Source: Candidatus Kuenenia stuttgartensis (GTDB taxonomy: Bacteria; Planctomycetota; Planctomycetia; Pirellulales; UBA1268). From it: a DNA stretch of 49,449 bases. The DNA is taken from NCBI GenBank assembly GCA_945890755.1, contig CAMDDA010000004.1:1-49449 (forward strand), read 5' to 3'. Numbering within the stretch: the stretch's first letter is position 1; each line of letters begins with the position of its first letter. Positions 28,850 through 38,584 of this stretch are shown here, in pieces. Below the pieces are notes generated by a model. It was not told where the DNA came from. It saw only the letters and a list, made by a program, of their open reading frames with translations, and ran no database searches. Both the position numbers and the translations under genes were made by a program.

Positions 28850-29295
28850 CCCACCGACTCGATCCCCAACTCGCCGCGATCGAGCAACGCCTGGAACGCG
28901 CCTCGCAGCCGACAGCGAAGCCCGGCCTGCGGCCACGCGTGCTCGCGGCCGTCGCTGACGCGCTCCACGAAAAGGTGCCAGCCACCAAATCTGGGTGGTC
29001 TGGGGAAGCCGCCGTCCTATTTTCTCCAGATGTGGTGGCCGGCACCTTTTTCTTGGCCGCTACGGCCGCGGTGCTCTGGCTTGTCGCGGGCTGGGTTCCG
29101 CAGCCCATCGCTCCTTTGACGCTCGCTGAACGCGGCCGGATCGCTGGCGTGCGCGACGAGGCGTTTGGAGCGTTCGCAGCCAACGCCCACGCTGCCGATC
29201 CTGCCCCCCGCGCGGCGCGCGGGAGCGACGTTTGCGCGCGTCAGGGCGTGCTCTGCGTGTTCGATGGGCATCGACTCCTCGAGGAGATTCTCTGA
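28846..29295 (+). CDS. small TM protein following ECF sigma factor (possible anti-sigma-like)
   Basis: ATGA overlap with sigma stop; TM LAATAAVLWLVAGWV; contains REP-like insertion. Confidence 0.6.
   Translation: MTHRLDPQLAAIEQRLERASQPTAKPGLRPRVLAAVADALHEKVPATKSGWSGEAAVLFSPDVVAGTFFLAATAAVLWLVAGWVPQPIAPLTLAERGRIAGVRDEAFGAFAANAHAADPAPRAARGSDVCARQGVLCVFDGHRLLEEIL
28969..29052. repeat. REP/MITE-like imperfect inverted repeat inside CDS
   Basis: GAAAAGGTGCCAGCCACCAAATCTGG ... CCAGATGTGGTGGCCGGCACCTTTTTC; 84 bp, a multiple of 3. Confidence 0.75.
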
Positions 29296-30986
29296 TGGGA
29301 TATCTGATGTTTTACGTCGCCGTGATCGCTGCCTGCCTGCTCTGGTCGGCGACGTGCATTGCCGCGGCGGCCCGCACCGACCGCCTCTGGCTGCGGTGGC
29401 TCCTGATGGCGATCGCCGTGCTCGTGCCGCCGCTCGCCCTCGCGCCCTGGGTCGGGCTGACGGCGCTGCTGGCGTTCGGTGCACGGCTGCAGGTGAACTG
29501 GTTCGCCCCGACGGTCAGCGCGTGTCTTGCGTCCATCGTCGGTGGGCTATGGATCCGGGCGGCGGGCCTGTTGCGACGGCCTGGAGCGAGCGGCTTCGAG
29601 GCCGCGGCCTGGCCTGTCGTCGGTCTCGCCGCGATGTTCGTGATGGCGAAGGCGGTGGCCTTTGGCACGCTCTTGTTCATCGACAATGCCGTGGTCGCCG
29701 AGGGACGGGCGCTGCGGGTCGAGGCGGCCCAACTCCTGCAGGCGAACCTGCCGCCCAGACCCTCGGCCGACGATGACGCGGCACCGCTTTACCTGCGGGC
29801 CTTTGCAACGCTCGAGGCCGCGCAGGACACGGATGAAAACACGGCCGCAGCGAACGACGCTCTCCTGTCAAAGCCGCTCTCGGTGGACGTCTCTGCGGCG
29901 GAGCTGACCGGGTTCCTCGCGCGTCATGCCGATGTACTGGCGCTGGTGCGGCGGGCCGCCGATCGGTCCGGCTGCTGGTTCGTGCGCGACTGGTCGCGTC
30001 CATCGTTCGACCTGTCGCTGCCCGAGATGCAACAGATGCGGAAGGTAGCCGCGCTCCTCGTGATCGCCGCCCGTCACGAAGCCGCCGCTGGCGACGTTGC
30101 GACGGCACTCCGTGACGTTGCGCGGATCCGCCGTATCGCGATGCATGCTGCGGCGGAGCCGGTGCTCGTGTGCGGGCTCGTCGGCCAGGCGATCGACAGG
30201 CTGGCCCTCGAGACACTCGCCACCGTTCTGCCGATGGTGCAGCGACCGGACCTGCCGCTCTTCGACGAACCGGCGGTTCGCGACAGCATCGCGACGCCGC
30301 TGTCGTTTGAGCGGCACTTACTCGGTGAAGAGGCGTTCGGCCTCGCCACTCTGGCAGATCTGGCCGACGGACGAACGCATCTGTCCAAGTTGGCAGCGAT
30401 GGATGGTGCGGCCTCTTTGGAGTCGTCGTTCAGTGAGCCGCTCGCCGTCCTCTACCGGTGCTTCATGCTGCCGTCAGACCTGACGAGCTAAAGGGGCTTC
30501 ATGCGACGGTATCAGAGGCTGATCGGGTCGATGGCTGGAGCAACCCCCGGCGGCTTCGGTGACTCCATCAGCGTGGCCAAAGGGATCGAATCCGACATCG
30601 CCGTCCGTCGCGCGGGCCTGTTCACGGCGCTGATGACCCCGGCCATGTCAGGGGTCGTGAAGACGCAGGCAAAGGGTGAGGCCTTGCACCGCTCTGCCGA
30701 CGTGCTCGTGGCGGCGACGCGAAGGCGGCTGGTCATGGGTGCGCCGCCTGAGACCATCGAGGCACTCGTGCCGGGGGGCCTGCCGGCATTGCCCCGCGAT
30801 CCATTCACGGCCAGGGAACCGCTGATCGCGAAGCAGGACGGCGATGCCTGGGTCGTCTACTCGGTCGGTCCCGACGGCGAGGACGACGGCGGGCCACCGA
30901 CCGCGGGCGCCCAGCCGCCGGAGGGCAATGACGATGTCGGCCTGCGGTTGCAGGTGTCGGCCGGCACGCCATCCAATGGGCCGTAA
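29295..30986 (+). pseudogene. membrane protein gene interrupted by in-frame TAA at 30489-30491
   Basis: 29295..30491 and 30501..30986 are in the same frame; FMLPSDLTS*RGFMRRYQRLIGS reads through naturally; C-terminal YSVGPDGEDDGG. Confidence 0.6.
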
Positions 30987-31111
30987 GCCCATGCATTGCT
31001 AAGATTTACGCCGCGAAAGGAAGTCCCGGGAGGGTGCACGGGGCGAAATCCCGATATAGAGTGGAATGGTATCGGCCCGTTCGGTGCCCTCCCGCCTTCG
31101 CGAGGCCCGCC

Positions 31112-34100
31112 ATGCAGAACCGCTCGGCCCCCTCCATCGCCCGCTCCACCCACGGGCGTGGCTCCTTCCGCTTCCTGGCCGCCGGCCTCGCGCTCGGCCT
31201 GCTCGGGGCCGCCCGGGCCGTCGCCTCGCCCACGCCGGAGCAGATCGCATTTTTCGAGACGAAGATCCGGCCGGTGCTCGCCCAGCACTGCTACCAGTGC
31301 CATTCGGCCGAGGCCCTGCGGGCCGGCAAGCTCAAGGCGAGCCTGCTCGTGGACTCGCGGGCCGGCATGGCGAAGGGGGGCGAGAGCGGTGCGGCCGTGG
31401 TGCCCAACAACAAGGAAGAGAGCCTTCTGCTGGCGGCCCTCAAATACGACGGCTTCGAGATGCCCCCGGCGGGCAAGCTGCCGGACGAGGTGATCGCCGA
31501 CTTCGAGACCTGGATCGACATGGGTGCTCCCGACCCGCGGGACGAGCCGGCCGCCACGATCGACGAACGGACGATCGACGTGGAACAGGGACGGCAGCAC
31601 TGGTCCTATCGCCGCCTTGGGCCGGTGGAGGTGCCGGCGGTGACGAATGTGGCGTGGCCGCAGAACGACATCGACCGGTTCATTCTCGCCAAGCAGGAGG
31701 CGGCCGGGATCACGCCGGCCCCCGAAGCGTCCAAAGCCACGCTCGCACGGCGGGTGTTTTTCGATCTCACCGGCCTGCCGCCGAGTCCCGATGAGCTGCA
31801 GGCGTTCCTCGACGATGCCGCTCCCGATGCCTACGACAAACTCGTCGATCGGTTGCTCGCCAGCCCGCGGTTCGGCGAGCGGTGGGCCCGCCACTGGCTC
31901 GACACGGTGCGATTCGGCGAGAGCAGCGGCTATGAGTTCGACGGCGATCGGCCCGGCGCCCATCACTACCGCGATTGGGTGATCAAGGCCCTCAACGCCG
32001 ATCTGCCGTACGACGAGTTCCTGCGGATGCAGGTGGCGGGCGACCTGATCAAGCCCGGCGACTACGAGGCGACGGCCGCCACCGGGTTTCTGGTGGCTGG
32101 TCCGTATCCGGGGCAGGTGACGGCCAAGACGGTCGAGCCGATCCGTTACGACCAGCTCGACGACATGGTGGCCACGCTCGGGTCGAGCGTGCTGGGCATG
32201 ACGATCGGCTGCGCCCGCTGCCACGACCACAAGTACGACCCGATCGGTCACCGCGACTACTACGCGATGATCGCCTGTCTCGGAAAGGCCGTGCAGCGAG
32301 ATGCCGACATCGACCCCGATCCGATGACGACGAAGCAGAAGCGGGATGCCTGGCTTGTCGAGCGGGCGCCGGTCGCGGCTGTGGCCGAGCGGTTCCGTCG
32401 CGAAGAGCTTCCTGGCCAGCTGGCCCGCTGGCTCGCCACCGACGCGGCGACCCAGCAGGCGGCGGGCTGGCTGACGCTCGATCCGCAGACGGTCAAAGCC
32501 ACGAAGGCGACACTCGTGGAGGAGGCCGGCGATGCCGTGTCGGCGTCCGGGAAGCTCGAGTCCAACGACACCTACGTGCTCACGTTCCGCACGCACCAGC
32601 GGGATGTCGCGGGCCTGCGGCTCGACGCGTTGCCGAGCCCATCGGCCCCCGGTGGCGGTCCCGGCACGGGCAAGGACGGCGGGTTCCGGCTCTCGACCGT
32701 GAAGGTGACGGCCACGCCGCTCGTGGCTGCTCCCGACCGCAAGCCGGTGACGCCGAAGCTGGCTGCTGTCGCGACCACGTTCGAAGACACGGGATTCGAG
32801 TTCGCCAAGGCCCTCGACGGCGACGCCGCCACGGGCTGGTCGACGGCCGGCCAGCCGGGCAAGGACCAGACTGCCGTCATGGCCTTCGACAAGCCGGTCG
32901 GGTTCGACGGCGGAACACTGCTCACGGTGGAGCTGAAGTTCGAGGGCAGCGGCAACGGCCTCGCGAGGATGCGGCTGGCAGCTGCCGCCGATCCGGCCGG
33001 CGTCGGCCTCGCCGGGGCGTCGGCTCCGCAGGCGGCCCGCGAGGTCGCCGCGATTCTGGAACGGGCCCGTAGCGGTGGCCGCGATCCTGCGACGGGCCCG
33101 GATGCTGCGGAACTGCACCGCTGGTTCAGTCGCGTGAACGAACCGTCGGCCATGGTGCAGGCCGCCCTCGACGCGATCGACGCCAAGGAGCCGAAGCCTG
33201 ATCTGCTCAAGGTGTATGCGACCACGAACGGTGGCTGGGTGATCACGGGCAACTCGCAGGCGGTGCGGAGCGGCAGCCAGGATGTGTTCGTGCTCGCCCG
33301 CGGCGAGGTGGGCCGCAAGAAGGGCAAGGCGGTGCCCGGATTCGTGCTGGCGGCGATGGCGGCGGATGGCGCCGAACAGAAACTGCTTTCGGGGCCTGAC
33401 GCCAAGCCACTGCCCGATTCCCGGCTCGGACTGGCGGCCTTCCTCACCGATGTGTCGCAGGGCTCGGGCCCCCTGGCCGCCCGCGTGATCGTGAACCGGC
33501 TCTGGCACCACCACTTCGGCCGTGGGATCGTGGCCACGCCCAACGATCTCGGCACGCAGGCGGACCCGGCCACGCACCCCGAACTGCTCGAATGGCTCGC
33601 CAATCGGATCGTCGAGAATCACTGGAGCCTGAAGAGCATTCATCGGCTGATCGTGACGAGCGCCACCTACCGGCAGTCGGGGGACGTCAGCGAGGCGGGG
33701 CGATCGAAGGATCCCGACAACAAACTGCTCTGGCACCGCAAGCCGACGCGTCTCGAGGGCGAATCGATTCGTGACGCGCTGCTCGCGGCTTCCGGCACGC
33801 TCGACCCCAAGATGTATGGACGGGCCGGGCTCGACGTGAAGGTGCCCCGGCGGAGCGTCTATCTCAACGTGAAGCGCAGCGAACCGATCGGCTTTCTGCA
33901 GGTCTTCGATCAGCCGGAGCCGGTGCAGCCCGTGGGTGCGCGGGGCGTGGCCACCGTGCCGACGCAGGCCCTGGCGATGATGAACGCGCCGTTTGTGCGT
34001 TCCGCCGCGGAGAACCTCGCGAAGCGGGCTCGCACGTCGCTGGCCATTCCGCCGGCCGACCCATCAGGGCCGGCGGCGATCGACTTCTGCTTCACGGCCG

Positions 34101-34261
34101 CACTCGCACGGCAGCCGAGTGACGTGGAGCGGGCGCGATTCGCCCAGTTACTTGCGGCCCGCGAGCAGGCGAACGGAGCCGACGCGGCGGGCAGGCAGGC
34201 GGCGCTCGCCGACGTGTGTCATTTGATCTTCTGTTTGAACGAGTTCGTGTACGTGGATTGA
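31112..34261 (+). CDS. PSCyt1/PSCyt2 (DUF1549)/PSD1 (DUF1553) planctomycete cytochrome protein
   Basis: HCYQCHSAEALRAGKLKASLLVDSRAGM; RVFFDLTGLPPSPDELQAFLDD; RHWLDTVRFGESSGYEFDGDRPGAHHYRDWVI; GCARCHDHKYDPI. Confidence 0.92.
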   Translation: MQNRSAPSIARSTHGRGSFRFLAAGLALGLLGAARAVASPTPEQIAFFETKIRPVLAQHCYQCHSAEALRAGKLKASLLVDSRAGMAKGGESGAAVVPNNKEESLLLAALKYDGFEMPPAGKLPDEVIADFETWIDMGAPDPRDEPAATIDERTIDVEQGRQHWSYRRLGPVEVPAVTNVAWPQNDIDRFILAKQEAAGITPAPEASKATLARRVFFDLTGLPPSPDELQAFLDDAAPDAYDKLVDRLLASPRFGERWARHWLDTVRFGESSGYEFDGDRPGAHHYRDWVIKALNADLPYDEFLRMQVAGDLIKPGDYEATAATGFLVAGPYPGQVTAKTVEPIRYDQLDDMVATLGSSVLGMTIGCARCHDHKYDPIGHRDYYAMIACLGKAVQRDADIDPDPMTTKQKRDAWLVERAPVAAVAERFRREELPGQLARWLATDAATQQAAGWLTLDPQTVKATKATLVEEAGDAVSASGKLESNDTYVLTFRTHQRDVAGLRLDALPSPSAPGGGPGTGKDGGFRLSTVKVTATPLVAAPDRKPVTPKLAAVATTFEDTGFEFAKALDGDAATGWSTAGQPGKDQTAVMAFDKPVGFDGGTLLTVELKFEGSGNGLARMRLAAAADPAGVGLAGASAPQAAREVAAILERARSGGRDPATGPDAAELHRWFSRVNEPSAMVQAALDAIDAKEPKPDLLKVYATTNGGWVITGNSQAVRSGSQDVFVLARGEVGRKKGKAVPGFVLAAMAADGAEQKLLSGPDAKPLPDSRLGLAAFLTDVSQGSGPLAARVIVNRLWHHHFGRGIVATPNDLGTQADPATHPELLEWLANRIVENHWSLKSIHRLIVTSATYRQSGDVSEAGRSKDPDNKLLWHRKPTRLEGESIRDALLAASGTLDPKMYGRAGLDVKVPRRSVYLNVKRSEPIGFLQVFDQPEPVQPVGARGVATVPTQALAMMNAPFVRSAAENLAKRARTSLAIPPADPSGPAAIDFCFTAALARQPSDVERARFAQLLAAREQANGADAAGRQAALADVCHLIFCLNEFVYVD

Positions 34262-34389
34262 GTGGATGCGGATCCCGCAGGCGATGGCCGATCCCCCGGC
34301 TTGCGCCTGGGGGCTTGTATGGGAAAACGGTTGGTGGCCATGGTTCGAGGGTGCGAGAGGCCGGCGCCGACACGATGTGGAGAACAGAG

Positions 34390-35844
34390 ATGAGCGGCAT
34401 GTCATCAAAAATCGGTGAACTCCTGCTGCCGGCCCGCCGGTCGTTCCTCCGTGACGCCGGGCTGGGCTTCGGCGGCCTGGCGCTCGCGTCGCTGCTCGGC
34501 GAGGAGTCCCGGGCGACCGCGGCCAGTGGAGCCTCCGCCGTCCGCACGCTCCCCCATCACCCGCCGAAGGCCAAGCGGGTGATCTGGCTGTTCATGACGG
34601 GGGCCCCGTCGCAGGTCGACACGTGGGACTACAAGCCCGAACTCCAGGCCCGCAGCGGCGAGCCCCTGCCGGGGGCCGACAGCCAGGTGGGGTTCTTCCA
34701 GACGAGTGGCAAGTGCCTTGCCAGCCCGTTCAAGTGGGCGCAGCACGGCAATTCGGGCACGTGGGTGAGCGACCTGTTTCCGCACCTCTCGAAGCACGTG
34801 GACGACATGTGCTTCATCCATTCGATGCACCTCCGGGCCAACAACCACGCCCCGGCCGCGATGGAGCTGATGAGCGGGTTCAGCAGGCCGGGCATGCCGA
34901 GCATGGGCGCCTGGCTCGACTACGGCCTCGGGAGCATGAATCATGACCTGCCGAGCTTCGTGGTGATGCACGAGCGGAAGCCGCGCGGCGACGACCAGAT
35001 CTGGTCGGCCGGTTTCCTGCCGAAGAGCCATCAGGCCCTGGCCATCGACGCCCGGCGGCCGGTGGCGATCGACAACCTGGCCCTCCGCACGGGGCACACG
35101 CTCGACTCGCAGCGGGCGCAACTCGATCTCCTGGCCGCGCTCAATGCCGAGCATGCGGCGCTTCGGCCGACGCAGGCCGACCTCGCCGCCCGCATCTCGA
35201 GCTTCGAGCTGGCCTACCGCATGCAGACCGCTGCCCCGGAGGCGATCGACCTCTCACAGGAGTCGAAGCTCACGCACGAGCTTTACGGCACGGAGGATCC
35301 AAAGTGCAAGGTGTTCGCCAGACAGTGCCTCACGGCGCGGCGGCTCCTGGAGCGGGGCGTGCGGTTCATCCAGATCTTCGCGGGCAAGCACGTCGGCGGC
35401 GATGGAGCCGTCGATGACGTACCGTGGGACGGCCACAGCAACATCGAGGTCAATCACCGCGAGTGTGGTCTGGCGACGGATCGGCCGGCGGCGGCGCTTC
35501 TGGCCGACCTCAAGGCTCGCGGTCTGCTCGAGGACACGCTCGTCATCTGGGGGGGCGAGTTCGGCCGCACGAGCGACTCGCAGGGGGGCAAGGGCCGCGA
35601 CCACAACCCCGGCGGGTTCACGATCTGGATGGCCGGCGGCGGCGTGAAGCCCGGCTACCACTACGGGTCGACCGACCCGTTTGGCTACAAGGCGGTGGAG
35701 AACAAAGTGCACGTCAACGACCTGCACGCCACGCTCCTGCACCTGCTCGGCATCGACCACGAGCAGCTCACCTACCGCCACAATGGCCGCAACTTCCGGC
35801 TCACCGACGTGGGCGGCCACGTGATCCACGACCTGATCGCGTGA
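34390..35844 (+). CDS. DUF1501 domain protein (Tat-like signal)
   Basis: LPARRSFLRDAGLGFGGLALASLL; VIWLFMTGAPSQVDTWDYKPEL; VIWGGEFGRTSDSQGGKGRDHNPGGFTIWMAGGGVKPG. Confidence 0.92.
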   Translation: MSGMSSKIGELLLPARRSFLRDAGLGFGGLALASLLGEESRATAASGASAVRTLPHHPPKAKRVIWLFMTGAPSQVDTWDYKPELQARSGEPLPGADSQVGFFQTSGKCLASPFKWAQHGNSGTWVSDLFPHLSKHVDDMCFIHSMHLRANNHAPAAMELMSGFSRPGMPSMGAWLDYGLGSMNHDLPSFVVMHERKPRGDDQIWSAGFLPKSHQALAIDARRPVAIDNLALRTGHTLDSQRAQLDLLAALNAEHAALRPTQADLAARISSFELAYRMQTAAPEAIDLSQESKLTHELYGTEDPKCKVFARQCLTARRLLERGVRFIQIFAGKHVGGDGAVDDVPWDGHSNIEVNHRECGLATDRPAAALLADLKARGLLEDTLVIWGGEFGRTSDSQGGKGRDHNPGGFTIWMAGGGVKPGYHYGSTDPFGYKAVENKVHVNDLHATLLHLLGIDHEQLTYRHNGRNFRLTDVGGHVIHDLIA

Positions 35845-35901
35845 GGAGCCCGGTCACGCCACACGCAGCCCGGTCAGGCCGGACCGGAAGAGAAGCCAGC
35901 C

Positions 35902-35916
35902 TGTCACGGCGTGACA
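35902..35916. repeat. hairpin TGTCACG-G-CGTGACA at DUF3500 stop
   Basis: 13-bp GTCACGGCGTGAC core is the exact reverse complement of the core of 39728-39748. Confidence 0.5.
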
Positions 35917-36977
35917 CGGCCACCCGGCAGGTCGAAATCACCAGTCATGTCGCGCCACACGCAATGGATGTGGTTGGCGGGATTGCCCTCGGCGTCGGGC
36001 TGGACGTTCACGAACTCGATCAGGAACGTCGGCCCGGTCACGCGATAGGCATGGCCGATGCCCGGCTCGAGGCTGCCGAGCCAGGTGAAGCGGACGGCGG
36101 CCCAGCCCTTCGGCGCTTCCTCGATCAACCGCAGTCGCTCGGCGGCCACCTCGGCGGGCATCCAATTGCAATAGGCATCGACGAGCCGCCGGAGTGCCGC
36201 CTGCTGCTCTGCCGTGAGGTCGCCCCAGCGGATGCCGGTGGCTGGCTCCTGCGGCGGCTGCGGCTCACCCGCGGCGCGAATTTCCTTCGGCAGCTCGGCT
36301 GTCACTGCCTGCTCCCGCTGGGCAGTGGTCAGTGATCGCGCGAGTTCGAAGGCGAGCATCTCTTCATCGCGGAGCACGCGCAGGCCCCGCTCCGGCAGGC
36401 CGGTGAACGACGTCTTCACCTCCGCCGGGTTGGCTCCCATGAACTGTGGCGTGGAATCGACCACGGCCCCGTCGCGAATCGTGAAGTTGAGTGAGAGGTG
36501 ATGCCCCTCGACGGAGAGACTCCATGTGCCGCTGTCGGCGGGCGTGCCGAAGATCGTGAAGAAGTAACGTTTCGGGTCGCGGATGTTCTTCGCCCGCTCT
36601 CCCTCCAGTCGCCGCAGGATCTCCTCCAGGCTCATGATGACGAGCGACTTGTCATAGCCGGTCTGGGAGAGTGCCGAGCGGAGCAGCGTCAGGGCGGCCT
36701 GCTCCTGGGCCGGCGTCATGTCGCGGAGTTGCACCCCCTTCCGGGCGGCTTTCGGCACGAAGTGCCAGTCGGTGCGGGTCGCTTCGCCGAAGGCCCGCAC
36801 ACCGCCGGATTTCTGGTCGGCATCGAGCGTGTCGATCCAGGCGGCCGCGGCCTGCGAGAGCGACGCAGGCGATGACTGCTTCAACGCCGCGGCCCTCGTC
36901 GTGGCGACGGCCATTCCGATGACGGCTGTCGCTGCGAGGGCCGCCGTCAGCCAGCGGCGGTGAAGAACGTATGACAT
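35904..36977 (-). CDS. DUF3500 domain protein
   Basis: Signal peptide; YFFTIFGTPADSGTWSLSVEGHHLSLNFTIRDGAVVDSTPQFMGANPAEV; NHIHCVWRDMTGDFG-like end. Confidence 0.82.
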   Translation of the reverse strand: MSYVLHRRWLTAALAATAVIGMAVATTRAAALKQSSPASLSQAAAAWIDTLDADQKSGGVRAFGEATRTDWHFVPKAARKGVQLRDMTPAQEQAALTLLRSALSQTGYDKSLVIMSLEEILRRLEGERAKNIRDPKRYFFTIFGTPADSGTWSLSVEGHHLSLNFTIRDGAVVDSTPQFMGANPAEVKTSFTGLPERGLRVLRDEEMLAFELARSLTTAQREQAVTAELPKEIRAAGEPQPPQEPATGIRWGDLTAEQQAALRRLVDAYCNWMPAEVAAERLRLIEEAPKGWAAVRFTWLGSLEPGIGHAYRVTGPTFLIEFVNVQPDAEGNPANHIHCVWRDMTGDFDLPGGRVTP

Positions 36978-36998
36978 CGGAGGGCTCCGCGTGGAGAA

Positions 36999-37709
36999 TC
37001 AGTCGTGGTCCCGGGCGGGATCGCGATCGTGATGAGCCTGATCGACATGCACGTGCACGTCTGGGTGCGTCTGAAAATACCTCGTCCAGGCCTCGTCCGA
37101 CACCTCGGCACCATCGAGATAGAGATTCCAGAGGCCTGGCAGCCGGGCGACGGCATCGAGCCCCTCGTCACCGAGCGGAACGTCGATCAGATGCAGCGAC
37201 CGGAGATGCACAAGTTCGGCCACGGCGCGGCCAACGTCGGCGCCGGTGAGGTGCGGGCCGCCGAGCCGCAGGCTCCGCAGCCGGGGAAGCGCCGCGAGCG
37301 CACGGATCCCGGCCGGCGTGCAGGCCGCCTGCGGCACGTTGAGGTCGCGGAGCCTGGTACAGCGGGCGAGTTCTCTCACGCCGGAATCGGAAAGCGGTGA
37401 GTCGCGCAGGACGAGCCGTTCGATGTCGGGCAGGGTCGCGAGCAACCGGGCCCGGCCGTCGTCGGCCACGCCCGCCCGGAGGACGAGCTCCCGCAGTCCG
37501 ACGAGGCCGCGGAGCGATTCCCATTCGGCAGTGGTGAGCGGCTCCTCCGCCGTGATCCGCTTCGCCTCGCCGGCCCGCACGGCGGCCACCTGGGCGGAGA
37601 TCGCCGCGGCGGTGGGCGTCGTCGGTGCCCGACCATTGCCAGCCGGTGGTGATATCCCGCAACCGAGGCTCAAAACTGCTGCCAGCGGGAGGAGCGCAGC
37701 GGACCTCAT
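36999..37709 (-). CDS. leucine-rich-repeat lipoprotein with His-rich tail
   Basis: LSLGCGISPP lipobox; repeated LRSLRLGGPHLTGADVGRAVAELVHLRSLHLIDVPLGDEGLDAVARLPGLWNLYLDGAEV; tail HPDVHVHVDQAHHDRDPARDHD. Confidence 0.7.
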   Translation of the reverse strand: MRSAALLPLAAVLSLGCGISPPAGNGRAPTTPTAAAISAQVAAVRAGEAKRITAEEPLTTAEWESLRGLVGLRELVLRAGVADDGRARLLATLPDIERLVLRDSPLSDSGVRELARCTRLRDLNVPQAACTPAGIRALAALPRLRSLRLGGPHLTGADVGRAVAELVHLRSLHLIDVPLGDEGLDAVARLPGLWNLYLDGAEVSDEAWTRYFQTHPDVHVHVDQAHHDRDPARDHD

Positions 37710-38485
37710 GGCCGCCGCCGGCGGGCAGTGCCAAACGGTGCCGATCCGGGCGACTGATGGGCGGCACGATACTGCGAGGGTGTCTGGCCCATGATCCGGC
37801 GAAACGTCCTGGTGAAGTGAGCGTGGTCGTGGAAGCCGCAGGTGACGGCGACGGTCGCGATCGGATCATGCGTCTCCGCAAGCCGGCGGCACGCCGCCTC
37901 GACTCGCACCCGCAGAAAATACTGGCGAGGTGAGGTGTCGACCAGCCGACGGAAGAGCCGGTCAAAATGACTCGGCGACATCCCGGCGATCCGGGCCCAG
38001 GCATGACTCGACAGGTTTTCACCGTAACGCTCGTGCATTCGCTCGACGACGCGGGCCACCGGCTCGACGCCGCCGGGCCGCTCCCGCAGTTGCTCGACGC
38101 GACGCGACACACCGGCCAGACCGATCACGCGGCCGGCCTGGTCGTGGAGCGGCACCTTCGTCGTCATGACGAGCCGCGGCGACCCCTGTCGTGCCGGCGC
38201 GCTCTCGATCCGGTTGATGATCGGCCGGCCGGTGCGGATCACCTCGGCGTCGTCGCGGGCATACTCGTCGGCCCGGCGGCGGCCGAAGAAGTCGTGGTCG
38301 GTGCGGCCGACCGCATCGGCCTCGTGTGCCACGCCGCAGAACTCGCATCCCAGGCGGTTCAGAGCGATGAATCGGCCCCGGCGGTCCTTCACGAAGAACG
38401 ACACGTCCGAGAGGAGCGCGAACAGCTGCACGAGGTCGCCACCAGCGACCTGCGACCAGAAGGCTTGTTGAAGTCGGGCTGTCAC
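37706..38485 (-). CDS. AraC-family regulator with N-terminal PAS domain
   Basis: FFVKDRRGRFIALNRLGCEFCG PAS; RIAGMSPSHFDRLFRRLVDTSPRQYFLRVRVEAACRRLAET...VTCGFHDHAHFTRTFRRIMGQTPSQYR HTH; GTG start inferred. Confidence 0.85.
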   Translation of the reverse strand: MTARLQQAFWSQVAGGDLVQLFALLSDVSFFVKDRRGRFIALNRLGCEFCGVAHEADAVGRTDHDFFGRRRADEYARDDAEVIRTGRPIINRIESAPARQGSPRLVMTTKVPLHDQAGRVIGLAGVSRRVEQLRERPGGVEPVARVVERMHERYGENLSSHAWARIAGMSPSHFDRLFRRLVDTSPRQYFLRVRVEAACRRLAETHDPIATVAVTCGFHDHAHFTRTFRRIMGQTPSQYRAAHQSPGSAPFGTARRRRP

Positions 38486-38497
38486 AAGAGTGGATTG

Positions 38498-38524
38498 TGC
38501 AAGCTCTTGCCAGCGCGGTGCAAG
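38498..38524. promoter_or_regulatory. candidate AraC operator: direct repeat GTGCAAG x2 at 20 bp spacing
   Basis: gtgcaagctcttgccagcgcggtgcaag between divergent araC and P450 starts. Confidence 0.4.
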
Positions 38525-38584
38525 ACAGCGGCCGCCGCGCGGCGTAGGGTAGTCGGTGCATCGTGTCCGCGGAGAACCCCTGCG

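Noticed and set aside
30857-33736. 959-aa minus-strand ORF
   Set aside because: Antisense shadow of the DUF1549/DUF1553 gene; no recognisable domain and biased composition.
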